From assembly GCA_024636555.1 (NCBI GenBank), contig JAGXGW010000002.1, forward strand, positions 1-46,015: a stretch of DNA of 46,015 bases, given 5' to 3'. The position numbers and the translations under genes are program-made. Under the pieces are notes generated by a model. That model did not search any database, was not told where the DNA came from, and saw only the letters and a program-made list of their open reading frames with translations. Of this stretch, positions 43,270-46,015 are shown piece by piece. Position 1 is the stretch's first letter. Every line of letters starts with the position of its first letter. The DNA is from Paracoccaceae bacterium (lineage in GTDB: Bacteria > Pseudomonadota > Alphaproteobacteria > Rhodobacterales > Rhodobacteraceae).

Positions 43270-43599
43270 ATGGCACTGGAGAAAACGATACTGACGGTTG
43301 GCGTGATCTTGTTGACCTTGTCGCTTGCCGCGATTGCACCAGCGGCGCAGGCGCAAGATACAAGCCATTGCGCCCCGCGGGAGCGGGTGATCGACAGGCT
43401 GGCCAGCAGTTATGGTGAAACCCGCCGCGCGATGGGTCTGGGCGCGAACAATGCGGTGATCGAAGTCTTCGCCAGCACCGACAGCGGCAGTTGGACGATC
43501 ACAGTGACTCTGCCAAGCGGGATGACATGCCTGGTCGCCAGCGGGCACGCCTACGAGGCAATGGGCGATGTCCTCGCCGCACCCGGAAAGGACGTGTGA
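43270..43599 (+). CDS. Small secreted hypothetical protein
   Basis: This 109-residue protein has a signal peptide (MALEKTILTVGVILLTLSLAAIAPAAQAQ). The mature part reads CAPRERVIDRLASSYGETRRAMGLGANNAVIEVFASTDSGSWTITVTLPSGMTCLVASGHAYE. It has two Cys that could form a disulfide and a probable beta-sheet core. AAGGAGGG upstream supports the start. I recognise no named domain, but it lies between mcl2 and mdh as a small protein does in related genomes. It is divergent from mcl2. Confidence 0.78.
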   Translation: MALEKTILTVGVILLTLSLAAIAPAAQAQDTSHCAPRERVIDRLASSYGETRRAMGLGANNAVIEVFASTDSGSWTITVTLPSGMTCLVASGHAYEAMGDVLAAPGKDV

Positions 43600-43786
43600 G
43601 CGCGCGCTGCGCGCGAAGAATCGTGGCGCTGCATGGGAAAAATGCATCAGGCCGACACCAAAGGTGTGGAAAAGAGAGGATTGCGCGGCACCATGATGAT
43701 GGCTGACTTTCAGGTCATGCTCACGGCTTTGTGCAGGAAAACCGCGCAACGTCACATATTTAGCGCGATCTGGCCGCAAAGACTGA

Positions 43787-44845
<1,059 letters not shown>

Positions 44846-44893
44846 GGCGCTCAAAGCAGGGGTTTCGCCAAAGTCACCCCACGCATATCCTTT

Positions 44894-44927
44894 CAGGGTC
44901 GGCTACGCGCCGGCCCTGATTCTTTTT
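44894..44927 (+). terminator. Intrinsic terminator of mdh
   Basis: AGGGTCGGC-TACGC-GCCGGCCCT (one T-G pair) is followed by GATTCTTTTT, about 50 bases after the mdh stop. Confidence 0.85.
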
Positions 44928-44967
44928 CAGCCCTGCAAAATTACATTAAAATCGCGACTTGCCGTTT

Positions 44968-44998
44968 TGTGATCACAGATTTTCTGCGTGTGATCACA
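44968..44998. promoter_or_regulatory. Tandem TGTGATCACA operators before sucC
   Basis: TGTGATCACA occurs at 44968-44977 and 44989-44998, centres exactly 21 bp apart as before sdhC. The pair is 108-138 bp upstream of the sucC ATG. A degenerate GTGTCACA follows at 45064-45071. Confidence 0.7.
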
Positions 44999-45105
44999 AA
45001 TGCGCAAATTCGTGCTCAAAACCCCTGAAAGCGCAGAAAACCGTTTATTCTCACTGCAACTTTGTGTCACACCCCGCCTTGAATGCAGCAAGACGGGACA
45101 ATTTC

Positions 45106-46015
45106 ATGAACATTCATGAGTATCAGGCGAAGGCCCTCCTTCGCACCTACGGCGCCCCGGTCTCGGACGGACGTGTCGTCTTCCGGGCCGAAGAAGCCAA
45201 AACCGCGGCGGGCGAGATGGATGGCCCACTCTGGGTCGTGAAGGCGCAGATCCATGCGGGCGGGCGCGGCAAGGGCAAGTTCAAGGAAGCCGATGCCGGT
45301 GAAAAGGGCGGTGTCCGTCTTGCCAAATCGGTGGAAGAGGCTGCCGAGGAAGCCAAGAAGATGCTGGGCCGCACATTGGTCACGCACCAGACCGGCCCTG
45401 CGGGGAAGCAAGTCAACCGCATCTATATCGAAGACGGTTCCGGCATTACGACCGAGCTTTATCTCGCCCTTCTGGTGGATCGCCAGACCAGCCGCATCTC
45501 CTTTGTCTGCTCCACCGAGGGTGGCATGGATATCGAGGAAGTGGCCGAGCATACGCCCGAGAAAATCCTGTCCTTCAGCGTCGATCCGGCCTCCGGCTAT
45601 CAGGGCTTCCACGGTCGCCGCATCGCCTTTTCGCTGGGACTGGAAGGCGCGCAGGTCAAGCAGTGTGTCAACCTGATGGGCATTCTCTACAAAGCCTTCG
45701 TCGAGAAGGATATGGAGATGCTGGAGATCAACCCGCTGATCGTGACCGACAAGGGCGACCTGAAGGTGCTCGATGCCAAAGTGTCCTTTGATGGTAACGC
45801 CGTCTATCGCCATTCCGACATTGCCGCCCTGCGCGACGAAACCGAAGAAGATCCCAAGGAACTGGCGGCCTCCAAGTTCGACCTCAACTACATCGCGCTC
45901 GATGGCGAGATCGGCTGCATGGTCAACGGCGCCGGTCTGGCGATGGCAACCATGGACCTGATCAAACTGCATGGCGGTTTCCCGGCAAACTTCCTTGATG
46001 TTGGTGGTGGTACAA
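45106..46015 (+). CDS. sucC: Succinyl-CoA synthetase beta subunit (5' part)
   Basis: The frame is open to the window's end (303 full codons). SucC with SucD interconverts succinyl-CoA and succinate with ADP or GDP phosphorylation. The ATP-grasp domain reads [38 protein letters not shown], and [30 protein letters not shown]. The C-terminal ligase domain begins near residue 250 ([23 protein letters not shown]). About 95 residues are missing. The start has a weak GGGAC site. The TGTGATCACA pair lies upstream. Confidence 0.97.
   Translation, partial: MNIHEYQAKALLRTYGAPVSDGRVVFRAEEAKTAAGEMDGPLWVVKAQIHAGGRGKGKFKEADAGEKGGVRLAKSVEEAAEEAKKMLGRTLVTHQTGPAGKQVNRIYIEDGSGITTELYLALLVDRQTSRISFVCSTEGGMDIEEVAEHTPEKILSFSVDPASGYQGFHGRRIAFSLGLEGAQVKQCVNLMGILYKAFVEKDMEMLEINPLIVTDKGDLKVLDAKVSFDGNAVYRHSDIAALRDETEEDPKELAASKFDLNYIALDGEIGCMVNGAGLAMATMDLIKLHGGFPANFLDVGGGT

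Overview
The window is a 46 kb piece of a GC-rich alphaproteobacterial chromosome. It most likely comes from a member of the Rhodobacteraceae (Roseobacter group). Support comes from the complete-looking sdhCDAB block beside ethylmalonyl-CoA pathway genes, the hisC-tyrC pair, LuxR/LuxI quorum sensing, and several families typical of this group (DUF2125, Hint_2, TIGR02186 next to a TSUP exporter). I see no prophage, insertion sequence, CRISPR array or tRNA/rRNA gene.

Layout. 1-5.2 kb: the 3' part of clpA, a coupled M23 peptidase, and a convergent two-gene inner-membrane/peptidoglycan complex (ExbB/MotA-like plus OmpA/MotB-like). 5.2-9.5 kb: chaC, a DUF2125 protein, and a hisC-tyrC-extensin operon joined by ATGA overlaps. 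9.7-12.7 kb: rpsD with its own promoter and terminator, a Hint-domain protein and an LpxR-family outer-membrane protein. 12.9-17.5 kb: a CPA1 Na+/H+ antiporter with a degenerate cyclic-nucleotide-binding tail, nfuA-like, tsaB and rimI. 17.6-22.3 kb: a four-gene BMP-type nucleoside ABC transporter. 22.4-28.1 kb: a TSUP exporter with its TIGR02186 partner, an SDR, a RecD-like helicase, and a quorum-sensing block of a small ORF, luxR and luxI. 28.4-33.3 kb: ccr, a PlsB-like acyltransferase and ecm. 33.4-36.2 kb: small accessory genes and deoD. 36.3-46 kb: the sdhC-D-A-lipoprotein-B operon, the mcl2-nnrU-DUF1737-mch operon, a small secreted protein, mdh and the start of sucC.

How it works together. 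The right-hand 17.6 kb collects acetyl-CoA assimilation (Ccr, Ecm, mesaconyl-CoA hydratase, malyl-CoA thioesterase) and the TCA steps that receive its products (SucC, Sdh, Mdh).

Two palindromic motifs tie these genes together and are the most interesting signals in the window. (1) CYGCAWTGCRG occurs exactly four times as far as I could find by eye. Each copy lies in the promoter region of ccr, ecm, mcl2 or mdh, and a one-mismatch copy lies before sdhC. (2) TGTGATCACA occurs as tandem pairs with an identical 21-bp centre-to-centre spacing before sdhC and before sucC, with a fifth copy over the mch stop codon. I read these as two undescribed, or at least unassigned, operator families coordinating the ethylmalonyl-CoA pathway and the TCA cycle. 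Other points worth attention are a lipoprotein gene nested between sdhA and sdhB, a 71-residue ORF overlapping the start of luxR, and a dispersed intergenic repeat.
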